Positions 52,459 through 61,538 of a stretch of DNA of 64,000 nt are shown piece by piece. The notes beneath the pieces are model-generated. The model worked only from the letters and a program-made list of their open reading frames with translations, was not told where the DNA came from and ran no database searches. The stretch's first letter is position 1. Every line of letters starts with the position of its first letter. Both the position numbers and the translations under genes were made by a program. This DNA is from Arenibaculum pallidiluteum (GTDB lineage: Bacteria; Pseudomonadota; Alphaproteobacteria; Azospirillales; Azospirillaceae), in NCBI RefSeq assembly GCF_017355985.1, contig NZ_JAFIQU010000022.1:24318-88317 (forward strand). Direction: 5' to 3'.

Positions 52459-54288
52459 ATGTGCGGCATTGCCGGGATCGTGGCGCGTCATGGCGGCCTT
52501 GAGGTAGGGCGGCTGATCAGGGAGATGACGACGCGGGTCCGCCATCGCGGCCCCGACGACGAGGGCTGGCTGGTCGAGGGGCGGGTCGCGCTCGGGCACC
52601 GGCGCCTGGCGATCCTCGACCTGTCGGCGGCGGGACACCAGCCGATGACCTCGGCCGATGGTCGGTTTGCGATCACCTACAACGGCGAGATCTACAATTT
52701 CATCGAGCTGCGCTCAGAGCTCGAGGCGATGGGGCACCGGTTCCGGACGGGTACCGACACCGAGGTGGTGCTGACGGCCTTTGCGGCCTGGGGACCCGAG
52801 TGCCTGGCGCGGCTCAACGGCATGTGGTCCTTCGCGATCCATGACCGCCTGCGCCGCACGATCTTCGCCTCGCGCGACCGCTTCGGCGAGAAGCCGTTCT
52901 ACTACGTGCGGACCGAGGCCTGCTTCGCCTTCGGCTCGGAGATCCGCCAATTGCTGCCCCTGCTGCCCTCGACCAGGGCGAACGCGGCGCTGGTGGCCGA
53001 TTTCCTGCTGACCGGCTCGCCCGCGCAGTCGACCGAGACCTTCTTCGAAGGCGTCTCCAGCCTGGCCGCGGGGCACTTCCTCGTCTACGACATCAAGGCC
53101 GACCGCTGCGCACACGGCCGCTACTACAGCCTGGCGGAAAGGCTCGCGGCCGCCGACCCGTCGCCCGCCGAGGAGCCCGTCGCGGCGCTCCGGCGCACAT
53201 TCGAGGACGCCGTACGCCTCCGCCTGCGCTCGGACGTTCAGGTCGGCGCCTGCCTCAGCGGCGGTCTCGACAGCTCCAGCATCTCCCTGATCGCGGCGCG
53301 ACAGAATGCCCGTGCCGGGGCACGCTTCAACGCCGTGACGGCGATCAGCGAGGACCCCCGCAACAACGAGGAGACCTACGCCGCCGAAGTCGTGAAGGCG
53401 GGGGACCTGCGCTGGATCACCACGCGCCCGGGCTACGACGATTTCCGCGCGCTGCTCCCCCATGTCGTCGAGCACCAGGAGGAGCCCTTTCCCGGCCCGT
53501 CGATCTGCATGCAGGCCTTCGTCATGCGGGCCGCTCGGGAAAACGGCGTCGTCGTGCTTCTCGATGGCCAGGGTGGCGACGAGACGCTGCTGGGCTACGA
53601 GCGCTACTGCTCGCCCTACTGCTATGCGCTGTGGCGCGAGAAGGGGATCCTGGAGGCCATCAGGGGCGCCCGGGAGGCAATCCGGAACACCGCAGGGATG
53701 AGCGCATGGCGCCTGATCGCCCAGTCGCTGCTCTGGTTCGTGCCGGCTGCCAGATATCGCTACTTCATCCGTCGCGGCCGCTACCTGTCGCCGCGTCCGG
53801 CGCTGCCGGGCTGGGTCGGCAGCTTCGCCCGGTCCTGCCTCGACGTCCGGGCGCTGCAGATCCTGGAGATGGAGGCGACCGGCCTGCCGGCATTGCTGCG
53901 CTACGAGGACAAGAACTCCATGGCCTATTCCGTCGAGGCGCGCCTGCCCTTCCTGGACCACCGGCTGGTGGAGCAGTGCATCTCCCTGGAGCCCCAGCTC
54001 AAGATGCAGGGCGGATGGACGAAGTGGGTGCTGCGCCGAGCGATGGCGGACCTGCTTCCCGAGGGCATCGCATGGAGGCGCAACAAGATCGGCTTCGCCG
54101 CTCCCACCGACCTCTGGCTGGCCCGGCATCGTGATGTCATGGCCCGTGCCGTGACGACATCCCCCCTGATCGCCCGTTTCTGCGACCAGAGCCGTCTTAC
54201 GCACCAGTTCGGCGCGCTCGACCGCGACAGCCAATGGCGACTCTACAGCCTCGCGCTCTGGGAGGAGCGCTTCAGCGTGGCGGTCTAG
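52459..54288 (+). CDS. AsnB-type asparagine synthase/amidotransferase
   Basis: A 609-residue glutamine-hydrolysing amidotransferase. The N-terminus MCGIAGIV gives Cys2 after Met removal, followed by RHRGPDDEG, LGHRRLAILD and YNGEIYNF of the glutaminase domain. The synthetase domain has the ATP motif ACLSGGLDSSSIS (Ser about 267) and LLDGQGGDE. In polysaccharide loci (for example WbpS/WbpG types) such proteins turn sugar carboxyl groups into amides, which fits the uronic-acid genes nearby. True asparagine synthesis cannot be excluded. It follows wzc by 75 bases. Confidence 0.88.
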   Translation: MCGIAGIVARHGGLEVGRLIREMTTRVRHRGPDDEGWLVEGRVALGHRRLAILDLSAAGHQPMTSADGRFAITYNGEIYNFIELRSELEAMGHRFRTGTDTEVVLTAFAAWGPECLARLNGMWSFAIHDRLRRTIFASRDRFGEKPFYYVRTEACFAFGSEIRQLLPLLPSTRANAALVADFLLTGSPAQSTETFFEGVSSLAAGHFLVYDIKADRCAHGRYYSLAERLAAADPSPAEEPVAALRRTFEDAVRLRLRSDVQVGACLSGGLDSSSISLIAARQNARAGARFNAVTAISEDPRNNEETYAAEVVKAGDLRWITTRPGYDDFRALLPHVVEHQEEPFPGPSICMQAFVMRAARENGVVVLLDGQGGDETLLGYERYCSPYCYALWREKGILEAIRGAREAIRNTAGMSAWRLIAQSLLWFVPAARYRYFIRRGRYLSPRPALPGWVGSFARSCLDVRALQILEMEATGLPALLRYEDKNSMAYSVEARLPFLDHRLVEQCISLEPQLKMQGGWTKWVLRRAMADLLPEGIAWRRNKIGFAAPTDLWLARHRDVMARAVTTSPLIARFCDQSRLTHQFGALDRDSQWRLYSLALWEERFSVAV

Positions 54289-54738
54289 TTCGTATGTACT
54301 CCGGCGCGGGGTGTTCGGTCGCCAAGCTGGGACAATGGAATTCAGCCTTTTGAACGATTCTTCGTCGGGAAGAGCATGGGGCTAAAGGATCGAAAGGGCT
54401 GTCCGTTGGTGGAGGCAGCGGAAGGCGTAATCTGGGCCTCTCCAATTGCACTCCCCATTTTTCCCCCTTGCGCCCCGATGGCTAGACACCGCGGCGCATC
54501 CACGCAGTGTTCGGACCATCGGAGTTGCGGACACCTCAATTCCATCCTCCTAAGATATAGACCCTTCGCACGTGGGAGGCGGTGCGCCACTACAGCCCAA
54601 AGGCTTATACCCGGCCTTTGGGCGAAAGGCCGCCACCCTTGAGACGAAGACGCCACAGACGGAGAAACCGGCACAGAAAGATGGCCGGGAATTTGGTCCA
54701 GAGAAGGCCGAGATCAAAACGATCGTGGGAGGGACAGC
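54289..54738. other. Intergenic region, no gene recognised
   Basis: These 450 bases have several short frames on both strands, none recognisable. AAGATATAGACCC near 54551 resembles the AAGATA element seen elsewhere. The right part should hold the promoter for the small hypothetical gene. Confidence 0.4.
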
Positions 54739-55257
54739 ATGCTCGCGGTGTACTTGAGCGGTTTGCCTGTGGATACAGCTGAAAAGATAATTGCGCAGGT
54801 CTTTTGCAGGGCGGAAGAGCTGGGAATCGTCGCGCCGAGGCTCAGTTTCGACTTTCGCGTCCAGGGAACGGTCGGGCTGACGATCTTCTGCTCCCGGCAC
54901 GGCGACCTGCTGCGCCTGGTCCGGCGGCTTTCGGACCATATCGCCCTGGACTTCTCGCGGCTGGAACGCGTCAACCGGCTGCACCACCAGATTTCCGAAG
55001 CGCGCCGGATCCCCGGACTGGCCGAGAGCGCGGACATGCCAGCTTCCGCTCGCCGTCGGAGAGTGCCGGCGGGGCGCATAGCGCGCGTGCCGGGGTTTCG
55101 TCCCGGCTCGCACCTGACGCTCCTCGATCTCAGGGTCGCACTGAGGGCGATGACCGCGAACCACCCGAGCGGGCGGCGCATGAAGCGCAGCACCGACGGC
55201 GCGGCGCCAGGGATGTTCATCCGCGGACGCGCACGGGCGGCCTTCAAGTCACGCTGA
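54739..55257 (+). CDS. Hypothetical protein, unknown
   Basis: A 172-residue frame. The first 95 residues look like a folded alpha/beta domain (MLAVYLSGLPVDTAEKIIAQ, LSFDFRVQGTVGLTIFCSRH, RRLSDHIALDFSRLERVNRL), with alternating hydrophobic strands and helices. The C-terminal 75 residues are basic and may be disordered. No family recognised. A GGGAGGGACAGC sequence precedes the ATG. It lies between asnB-like and the nucleotidyltransferase on the same strand. It may be a species-level gene of the locus. Confidence 0.45.
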   Translation: MLAVYLSGLPVDTAEKIIAQVFCRAEELGIVAPRLSFDFRVQGTVGLTIFCSRHGDLLRLVRRLSDHIALDFSRLERVNRLHHQISEARRIPGLAESADMPASARRRRVPAGRIARVPGFRPGSHLTLLDLRVALRAMTANHPSGRRMKRSTDGAAPGMFIRGRARAAFKSR

Positions 55258-55624
55258 GGCGCAGTCCCGCGCTGATCCGTCCGGGCCGTCCGTCTTCCGC
55301 GGACGGCGCCGGCGGCCGCGCGCGAAGACCACTCTGCATGGGGCGGGGATCGTCGCGCCGATCTGGGAATCAGCACCGCAGCGATCCTCGTCGCACCCCG
55401 CCTCGGCCGGGCCTGGCAGGCCCGCAGCGCCGCCGGCGGGACACGCTCGGTCAAGCCGCGGATAGGAGGCCTCGCCGGCACCAGCGAAAAACAACCTGAC
55501 CTCTTGTTATCTTTACAGACCCCCTCCAATAAGATAGCGTCTTCAGAAAAGAAAAGATCGGCTGCTACCCGCAGTGCCGGGGCTCGGGCGACAGCAGAGC
55601 CGCGCACCACTCCTGGAGGATTAG
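55258..55624. promoter_or_regulatory. Upstream region of the nucleotidyltransferase operon
   Basis: About 370 bases with no gene recognised. The right part holds TTATCTTTACAGACC (55507-55521) and CCAATAAGATAGC (55526-55538), both shared in altered order with the region before the wbpA-like gene at 34014-34037. A GGAGG ribosome binding site lies 5 bases before the ATG at 55625. Confidence 0.5.
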
Positions 55625-56344
55625 ATGAAAGCCGTCATTCAATCCGGTGGAATGGGGACTCGTCTCAGGCCATACACGATGATCCTGCCGAAGCCCCTCA
55701 TGCCGGTGGGATCCAAGCCGGTCCTGGAGCTTCTTCTGAAGTGGCTCCGGCGTAACGACATCCAGGACGTCTACATCACCACCGGCTATCTCGGTCATCT
55801 CATCCGCACGGTGTGTGGCGACGGCCGGCAGTGGGGCCTGAAGATCAGGTACACCGAGGAGCCGGAGCCTCTCGGGACGGTCGGCCCGCTCGCCATGCTG
55901 CGCGACGCGCTGGACAGCACCTTCCTCGTCATCAACGGCGACGTGCTGACGGATCTAAACCTGGACGCCTTCGCGGCCGCCCATCGGCGCTACGGATCCC
56001 TGCTGACGATCGCCACCGCGCGCCGGCTCCTGCGGACGGACTTCGGCATCATCGAGTCCGAGGATGGGCGCGTCACCCGCTTCCAGGAGAAGCCGACGCT
56101 CACCCAGCAGGTCAGCATGGGCGTCTATTGCATGGAGCCCGACGTTCTCGACTACATCCCTGAAGGCGTTCCTTTCGGCTTCGACAATCTGATGTGCACG
56201 ATGATGGCCCGGAACATTCCCGTCGGCACGTTCCTGCACGGCGGCTTCTGGCTCGACATCGGGCGGGTGGAGGACTTCAACAAGGCTCAGGAGCTGAGCT
56301 GGGACGAGCAGACTCCCGCCTTCGATACGCTCGCGCTCGCCTGA
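55625..56344 (+). CDS. Sugar-phosphate nucleotidyltransferase
   Basis: A 239-residue enzyme that joins a sugar 1-phosphate to an NTP. The N-terminal signature is VIQSGGMGTRLRPYTMILPKP, then PVGSKPVLELLLKWL, LGTVGPLAML and VINGDVLTDL (metal Asp). It is close to the short HddC/mannose-1-phosphate guanylyltransferase-like group and lacks the C-terminal beta-helix of longer members. It starts the operon with an aminotransferase, sugar transferase and dehydrogenase. Confidence 0.88.
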   Translation: MKAVIQSGGMGTRLRPYTMILPKPLMPVGSKPVLELLLKWLRRNDIQDVYITTGYLGHLIRTVCGDGRQWGLKIRYTEEPEPLGTVGPLAMLRDALDSTFLVINGDVLTDLNLDAFAAAHRRYGSLLTIATARRLLRTDFGIIESEDGRVTRFQEKPTLTQQVSMGVYCMEPDVLDYIPEGVPFGFDNLMCTMMARNIPVGTFLHGGFWLDIGRVEDFNKAQELSWDEQTPAFDTLALA

Positions 56345-56430
56345 GCCGCTTGGCACCGGAGGCGGCGCCAGATTCTGGACGCCTCCGTCGCCGGCCGGGC
56401 CCGTATCTGGAAACCGTGTCGGGGGAACCG

Positions 56431-57540
56431 ATGCTGCTCGTAGCCAAGCCCGTCCTGGGCAATGCGGAAAAGATCGCGCTTGCCGAAGTCATCGACAGCG
56501 AGTGGATCACGCAGGGCGACCGGGTCAAGGCCTTCGAGCGCGCCTTCGCGGAGCGGCACGGCATCGGCGACGCAGTGGCCGTCAGCTCCTGCACCGCGGG
56601 CCTCCACCTTGCGATGCTCGCGCTGGGCATAGGGCCGGGGGACGAGGTGCTGGTCCCGTCGCTGACCTTCGTGGCGACAGCGAACAGTGCCCTCTATGCC
56701 GGGGCGACGCCCGTCTTCGTGGACATCGAGGGCATCGATGCGCCGCTCATGAGCCTTGCGGACGCCGCTGCGAAATGCACCACGAGGACGAAGGCCCTCA
56801 TCCTCGTGCATTACGCGGGCTACCTGGCCGACCTGGCGGCATGGCGCTCCTTCGCCGAGCGGCGCGGCCTTCTGCTTGTCGAGGACGCAGCGCATGCCGC
56901 GGGGCTCGTGCAGAACCGCCACCAATCGGACGCCGCGGTCTACAGCTTCTACGGCAATAAGAACATGACTACCGCCGAAGGCGGAATGGTCGCCGCGCGC
57001 GACCCGGGGGTGCTCGAGACCATCCGGCTGATGCGCGGCCACGGCATGACCGCGACGGCCCAGCAGCGTCTGACGGCACGCGCGCCGGCCTACGACGTGA
57101 CGGTGCTCGGCTACAACTACCGCATGGACGAGCTTCGCGCTGCGATCGGGCTGGTCCAACTGGAGCGGCTCGCCGTCTGGAACGAGCGCCGCGCGCGCCT
57201 CGCGCGATCGTATCGGAGCCTCCTGGCCGCACGCTGCCCGGCGGTTTCCGTACCGTTCGCCGAGGCATGGACGTCCGCGCACCACATCCTTCCCATCGTC
57301 CTGCCGGAATGGGCGGATCGCCAACACGTCATGGAACGGCTGAGGGGCGACGGGATCCAGACGACCGTCCATTACCCGCCGGTCCATCGCCTCACGCTCT
57401 ACCGGGACCGCGTTCCCGCGGGCTCCCTGCCGATCACGGAGGCCTTCGCCGCGCGCGAGCTGACGCTGCCGCTGCACCCGGAGATGGACGAGGGGCAGGT
57501 GGAGACCGTGGTCGGCGCCCTGGCGTCGGCACTGGGCTGA
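56431..57540 (+). CDS. DegT/DnrJ/EryC1/StrS aminotransferase, second copy
   Basis: PLP-dependent sugar aminotransferase of 369 residues, distinct from the WbpE-like one. SEWITQGDRVKAFERAF, SCTAGLHLAMLALGIGPGDE, VPSLTFVATANS, VEDAAHAAGL and the PLP lysine at about 177 in SFYGNKNMTTAEGG are present, then YNYRMDELRAA. It should make a 4-amino or 3-amino sugar from a keto intermediate. The ATG at 56431 is 86 bases after the nucleotidyltransferase; a GTG at 56416 is an alternative. Confidence 0.9.
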   Translation: MLLVAKPVLGNAEKIALAEVIDSEWITQGDRVKAFERAFAERHGIGDAVAVSSCTAGLHLAMLALGIGPGDEVLVPSLTFVATANSALYAGATPVFVDIEGIDAPLMSLADAAAKCTTRTKALILVHYAGYLADLAAWRSFAERRGLLLVEDAAHAAGLVQNRHQSDAAVYSFYGNKNMTTAEGGMVAARDPGVLETIRLMRGHGMTATAQQRLTARAPAYDVTVLGYNYRMDELRAAIGLVQLERLAVWNERRARLARSYRSLLAARCPAVSVPFAEAWTSAHHILPIVLPEWADRQHVMERLRGDGIQTTVHYPPVHRLTLYRDRVPAGSLPITEAFAARELTLPLHPEMDEGQVETVVGALASALG

Positions 57541-57569
57541 ATTGGCACCGGGCTGAAAGGGAGGATTCC

Positions 57570-58328
57570 ATGGAGAGATTGATGAAGCGGGTCGTCGTGC
57601 GCAGGCGGCCGCATGGTCCTCGCTCCCTGCCGCGTCGCGCCATCGATATCCTCGTGGCTCTTGCGGGCCTGGTGATCCTTGCGCCGCTGATGCTGCTCAT
57701 CGCGCTCGCGGTGCGTCTCGAGACCCCGGGCCCGGCCCTCTTCTCGCAGATCCGCATCGGGCGCGAGGGCCGCCATTTCGTGCTGTACAAGTTCCGGAAG
57801 TTCCATTGCCGCACGCAGGCCGGCGACAGGCCGCTGACGCTGCGCGACGACCCCCGCTTCACCCGGCTGGGCCGCGTGCTCGAGAGGACGAAGCTGGACG
57901 AGCTGCCGCAGCTCTGGAACGTCCTCAGGGGCGACATGTCCCTCGTCGGGCCGCGGCCCGAGACGCTGGATTTCGCGGATTGCTTCCAGGGGCCCTACCG
58001 CGCCGTCCTCGATCACACGCCGGGCATCTTCGGCCCCTCCCAGGTGGCGTGCCGCCACGAGGCCACGCTCTACCCGGAAGGCTGCGATCCCCGCGAGTTC
58101 TACCGGGCCTTCCTCTTCCCCATGAAGGCGCGGCTGGATCTCGCCTACTACGCCCGGCGCACGGTTCTGAGCGACCTGGCATGGGCCTGGCGCGGCATCT
58201 GGTCGGTGTTCTCGCTGTCGTCGATGCCGGGCGAGGCCGGCGACCGCTTCGCCGCGCTGGAGGACTGGGTCGTCGGTCACGGCACGCGCAGAGGCCGCGC
58301 CGATCCCGCAGCCAGCTTGCGCCGCTAA
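57570..58328 (+). CDS. Polyprenyl-phosphate sugar-1-phosphate transferase
   Basis: Initiating transferase of the bacterial sugar transferase family, 252 residues. One hydrophobic re-entrant segment (AIDILVALAGLVILAPLMLL), then ALFSQIRIGREG, KFRKFHCRTQAGD (where KxRxM is usual), LERTKLDELPQLWNVLRGDM and SLVGPRPE. It loads the first sugar phosphate onto undecaprenyl phosphate and so begins the repeat unit. It is short, lacking the N-terminal membrane domain of WcaJ/WbaP. GGGAGG lies 7 bases before the ATG. Confidence 0.88.
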   Translation: MERLMKRVVVRRRPHGPRSLPRRAIDILVALAGLVILAPLMLLIALAVRLETPGPALFSQIRIGREGRHFVLYKFRKFHCRTQAGDRPLTLRDDPRFTRLGRVLERTKLDELPQLWNVLRGDMSLVGPRPETLDFADCFQGPYRAVLDHTPGIFGPSQVACRHEATLYPEGCDPREFYRAFLFPMKARLDLAYYARRTVLSDLAWAWRGIWSVFSLSSMPGEAGDRFAALEDWVVGHGTRRGRADPAASLRR

Positions 58329-58343
58329 CCGCCGGAGGAAACC

Positions 58344-59804
58344 ATGCCCGCCCAGCCGATCAGCGCATTCGCGGACGTCCTTCCCCGCTCCGCGGACCGC
58401 TCCAGAACGCCGGTCTCCGGAACGCCGGTCGTCTGCGTCCAGGGACTGGGCTTCGTCGGCGCGGCCATGGCCGCGGCCGTCGCGAGCGCCCGCGGCGAGG
58501 ACGGCCGGCCGGCCTATGCCGTGATCGGGGTGGACCTGCCGACTGAGGACGGCCGCTCGCGCATAGCCGCAATGAACCGCGGCGCCTTCCCCTTCGCGAC
58601 GACGGACGAGGAGCTCAAGGCCCGCATCGCAGCAGCCCACGAGGCCGGAAACCTGTCGGCCTGCGACGACCCCGCCGCCTTCGCCAGCGCCTCGGTCATC
58701 CTGGTCGACGTGCCGCTGGACGTTGAGCGTCACCGGGACGTCCCGCGTCTGGCCCTGAGGCCGTTCCTGGCCGCGCTGGCGACGGTCGGCGCGCATATGG
58801 CGCCGGATGCCCTCGTCATCATCGAGACGACCGTGCCGCCGGGAACCACCGAGCGCGTGGCCGCCCCAATCCTGAGGGAGGAGCTGTCGCGCCGCGGTCT
58901 CCCGACGGACCGGATGAGGCTGGCCCACGCCTACGAACGGCTCATGCCGGGCGACCGGTACTACGATTCCGTCGTCAACATGCCGCGGGTCTTCGCGGGC
59001 ATCGATGCAAGGTCCGCCGAGGCCTGCGAGGCGTTCCTCGCGACCGTGATCGACGTGGAGCGCCATCCGCTGACGCGGCTGTCCGGCACCACGGCTTCCG
59101 AGGTCGGGAAGGTCCTCGAGAACACCTTCCGGGCGGTGACGATCGCGCTGATGGACGAATGGGGCGGCTTCGCCGAGAGGACCGGCGTCGACCTGTTCGA
59201 GGTGGTCTCGGCCATCCGCAACCGGCCCACCCACCGCAATATCCGGACGCCCGGCTTCGGCGTCGGCGGCTACTGCCTGACCAAGGATCCCCTGATGGGC
59301 TGGCTGGCGGCGCGGGAGATCTTCGGCTTCGAGCAGGATTTCCCGATCTCCCGGCTGGCCGTCGAAATCAACCGGGACATGCCGATGCGGACGCTCGATA
59401 CCGTCCGGCGCCTCCTCGACGGCAGCCTCGAGGGACGCCGAATCCTGCTGCTCGGCCTCAGCTATCGCGAGGGGGTCGGCGATACGCGCTCCTCGCCGTC
59501 CGAGGTCTTCTACCGCGCGGCGCGCGAGCAGGGGGCCGAGGTGGCCGTGCACGATCCGCTCGTCGGACGCTGGCGCGAGCAGGACCTAGACGTGCCCGCC
59601 GAGATCCCGCCGGCCGAGGGGTTCGATGCGGTCGTGACCGCCGTGCCGCACGAGGAATACAGGAGCTTCGATTTCCGGCGCTGGCTCGGCGGCCGCCGCC
59701 TGCTGTTCGTGGATGCCTTCGACGTCCTCGGATCCGGCCGGCGCCGGGAACTGCGGGCGCTTGGCTGTCGCGTCGAGAGCATCGGAAGGGGGGAAGGGCT
59801 GTGA
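58344..59804 (+). CDS. Nucleotide-sugar dehydrogenase, second copy
   Basis: UDP-glucose/GDP-mannose dehydrogenase family, 486 residues. The cofactor loop is VVCVQGLGFVGAAMAAAVAS, then ETTVPPGTTERV, KVLENTFRAVTIALMDEWGG, the catalytic Cys in GVGGYCLTKDPL and LLGLSYREGVGDTRSSP. It differs clearly from the WbpA-like protein, including long inserts, so it probably oxidises a different sugar nucleotide. It follows the sugar transferase by 15 bases and overlaps the epimerase gene. Confidence 0.88.
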   Translation: MPAQPISAFADVLPRSADRSRTPVSGTPVVCVQGLGFVGAAMAAAVASARGEDGRPAYAVIGVDLPTEDGRSRIAAMNRGAFPFATTDEELKARIAAAHEAGNLSACDDPAAFASASVILVDVPLDVERHRDVPRLALRPFLAALATVGAHMAPDALVIIETTVPPGTTERVAAPILREELSRRGLPTDRMRLAHAYERLMPGDRYYDSVVNMPRVFAGIDARSAEACEAFLATVIDVERHPLTRLSGTTASEVGKVLENTFRAVTIALMDEWGGFAERTGVDLFEVVSAIRNRPTHRNIRTPGFGVGGYCLTKDPLMGWLAAREIFGFEQDFPISRLAVEINRDMPMRTLDTVRRLLDGSLEGRRILLLGLSYREGVGDTRSSPSEVFYRAAREQGAEVAVHDPLVGRWREQDLDVPAEIPPAEGFDAVVTAVPHEEYRSFDFRRWLGGRRLLFVDAFDVLGSGRRRELRALGCRVESIGRGEGL

Positions 59805-60790
59805 GCCGGGTCCTGATCACCGGAGGGTGCGGCTTCATCGGCCACCACCTGGCCAGACGGCTGCTCGAAGCGGGATACGAGGTCGACGTTCTCGATCGCG
59901 ACGCGGGCCCGGAAAACGACCCCGATATTGCTGCGCTCGAGGCCACCGGGCGGTATCGGGTCTTCCGCCGCAATCTCGGCGCGGCCGGGGCGCTTGACGG
60001 GCTGGGGCGCGACTACGGCCTCGTCTTCCACATGGCGGCTGCGCTCGGCGTGCGGAACGTCATGGCGCAACCCTACGCGGTGCTCCGAGACAATGTCGGA
60101 CTTCTCGCGCGGATGATCGAGTTCGCGCAGGGCCAGGACCGCCTGGAGCGATTCGTCTTCCCGTCCACGAGCGAAGTCTATGCGGGCACCCTCGAGCGTT
60201 TCGGGATGCCGTTGCCGACCCCCGAGACGACGCCGCTCGCCATTTCCGAACTGGCGCAGCCGAGGACGTCCTACATGCTTTCGAAGATCTGCGGCGAGGC
60301 GCTGTGCCATTACGGCGGCATCCCTTTCACCATCGTCCGTCCGCACAATGTCTATGGACCACGCATGGGGATGCGGCACGTCGTCCCCGAGCTGCTGGCA
60401 CGCGCCCATGCCTGCCCGCCGGGCGGGCGGCTGACGGTCTACTCGCCGCAGCATCGGCGGACATTCTGCTACATCGACGACGCCGTCGAGCTCATCGTGA
60501 GGCTCGCCGAGGCGCCCGAGGCGGAGAACGGGACCTTCAACATCGGCGCCCCCGATGGCGAGACGTCCATGGAGGACTTGGCCCGCCTGGTGGCGCGGAC
60601 GGTCGGCAAGCGGCTGGATATCGAAGGGGGGCCGGACACGCCCGGCTCTCCGGCCCGGCGCTGGCCCGACATCCGCCGCGCCGTGGCGGCCACGTCCTTC
60701 GTTCCGGCAACGCCCCTGGGTGACGGAGTCCGAAGGACCTACGACTGGTACCGCGCGCGCGTCTTCGAGACTGTGGAGACGTTCGAATAG
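59801..60790 (+). CDS. NAD-dependent epimerase/dehydratase
   Basis: Extended SDR of 329 residues. The N-terminal loop is VLITGGCGFIGHHLA, the catalytic region has STSEVYAG and the YxxxK motif in TSYMLSKICGE, and RPHNVYGPRMG is typical of UDP-glucuronate decarboxylases, UDP-galactose epimerases and dTDP-glucose dehydratases. It starts with GTG overlapping the stop of the dehydrogenase (GTGA) and is preceded by GGGGGGAAGGG. It probably acts on the product of that dehydrogenase. Its 3' end overlaps the convergent methyltransferase gene by 52 bases. Confidence 0.88.
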   Translation: MSRVLITGGCGFIGHHLARRLLEAGYEVDVLDRDAGPENDPDIAALEATGRYRVFRRNLGAAGALDGLGRDYGLVFHMAAALGVRNVMAQPYAVLRDNVGLLARMIEFAQGQDRLERFVFPSTSEVYAGTLERFGMPLPTPETTPLAISELAQPRTSYMLSKICGEALCHYGGIPFTIVRPHNVYGPRMGMRHVVPELLARAHACPPGGRLTVYSPQHRRTFCYIDDAVELIVRLAEAPEAENGTFNIGAPDGETSMEDLARLVARTVGKRLDIEGGPDTPGSPARRWPDIRRAVAATSFVPATPLGDGVRRTYDWYRARVFETVETFE

Positions 60791-61503
60791 ATCCAGAACA
60801 GCGAGCTTCCATAGGCGTATTCGTCGACCCGCATCAGCCAGTCCCGGCTTCGGAAGGCGGCCTCCAGGTCCCGCGGGTTGTTGACGATCAGCCAGACGCG
60901 GCGCGGCCTTCTCCTGAGCGAGGCATCGATGTTCCGCAGCACGGAAACCATGACCGCGTCCCTGAACGGGTTGAAGAAGAAGAAGACGTTCTCGTCGTCC
61001 CGGACCGCATAGTTCGCGGCGTCCGCCTCGACGATCTCGAACACGGCCCGCCCGCGGCGGCGGCACCGGAAGGCATCGACGTTGCGCCGGCAGATCTCGC
61101 ACAGCTCAGGGGCGAACTCCACGCCAACAATCCGGTGGAAGGGATGGCTGGCCGCCGCGAAGAGCGCCCGTCCCTTGCCGCAGCCGAAATCGACGAAGAC
61201 GCCGCCATACGGCAGGCCGAGCCTGCGCATCAGCATGCGGAACGCCCTCACGCGCGTCGGCACGTAGGAGACGCCGAGATGCCTGTTCGGGCTCGAGATG
61301 CTCAATCCGTCGAGCTCGACCGGCGCCGACGTCTCGACCCCGAGAACCGCGTCGAAGAGCGCGTCCTCGACGGCAACCGCCGCATTCTCGATGGTTCTGC
61401 GGAGACCTTGCCGAGGCACGCTTCTCATCACCCGCGAGACGAGGCTCGGCGATCCTGAGGGTGAGGGCGCGCATGCGACGCCCGGGACATGGTCATCTGC
61501 CAT
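60739..61503 (-). CDS. SAM-dependent methyltransferase, second
   Basis: Class I methyltransferase of 254 residues. The SAM loop is VFVDFGCGKGRALFAAA (about 100-116), then GVEFAPELCEICRRNV, VEADAAN and FFFFNPF as the catalytic motif. The N-terminal 90 residues are family-specific. It is the last gene of a leftward pair with WbqC-like, whose stop is about 35 bases upstream, and its own end runs into the epimerase gene. It may methylate a sugar of the repeat unit. Confidence 0.78.
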   Translation of the reverse strand: MADDHVPGVACAPSPSGSPSLVSRVMRSVPRQGLRRTIENAAVAVEDALFDAVLGVETSAPVELDGLSISSPNRHLGVSYVPTRVRAFRMLMRRLGLPYGGVFVDFGCGKGRALFAAASHPFHRIVGVEFAPELCEICRRNVDAFRCRRRGRAVFEIVEADAANYAVRDDENVFFFFNPFRDAVMVSVLRNIDASLRRRPRRVWLIVNNPRDLEAAFRSRDWLMRVDEYAYGSSLFWIYSNVSTVSKTRARYQS

Positions 61504-61538
61504 GGCGGCTCCGGGGTATGTGAGAGCGCGATCGGGGT

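Noticed and set aside
54342..54674. Minus-strand frame of 110 codons between asnB-like and the small hypothetical gene
   Set aside because: No ribosome binding site, no family, and irregular composition; not supported as a gene.
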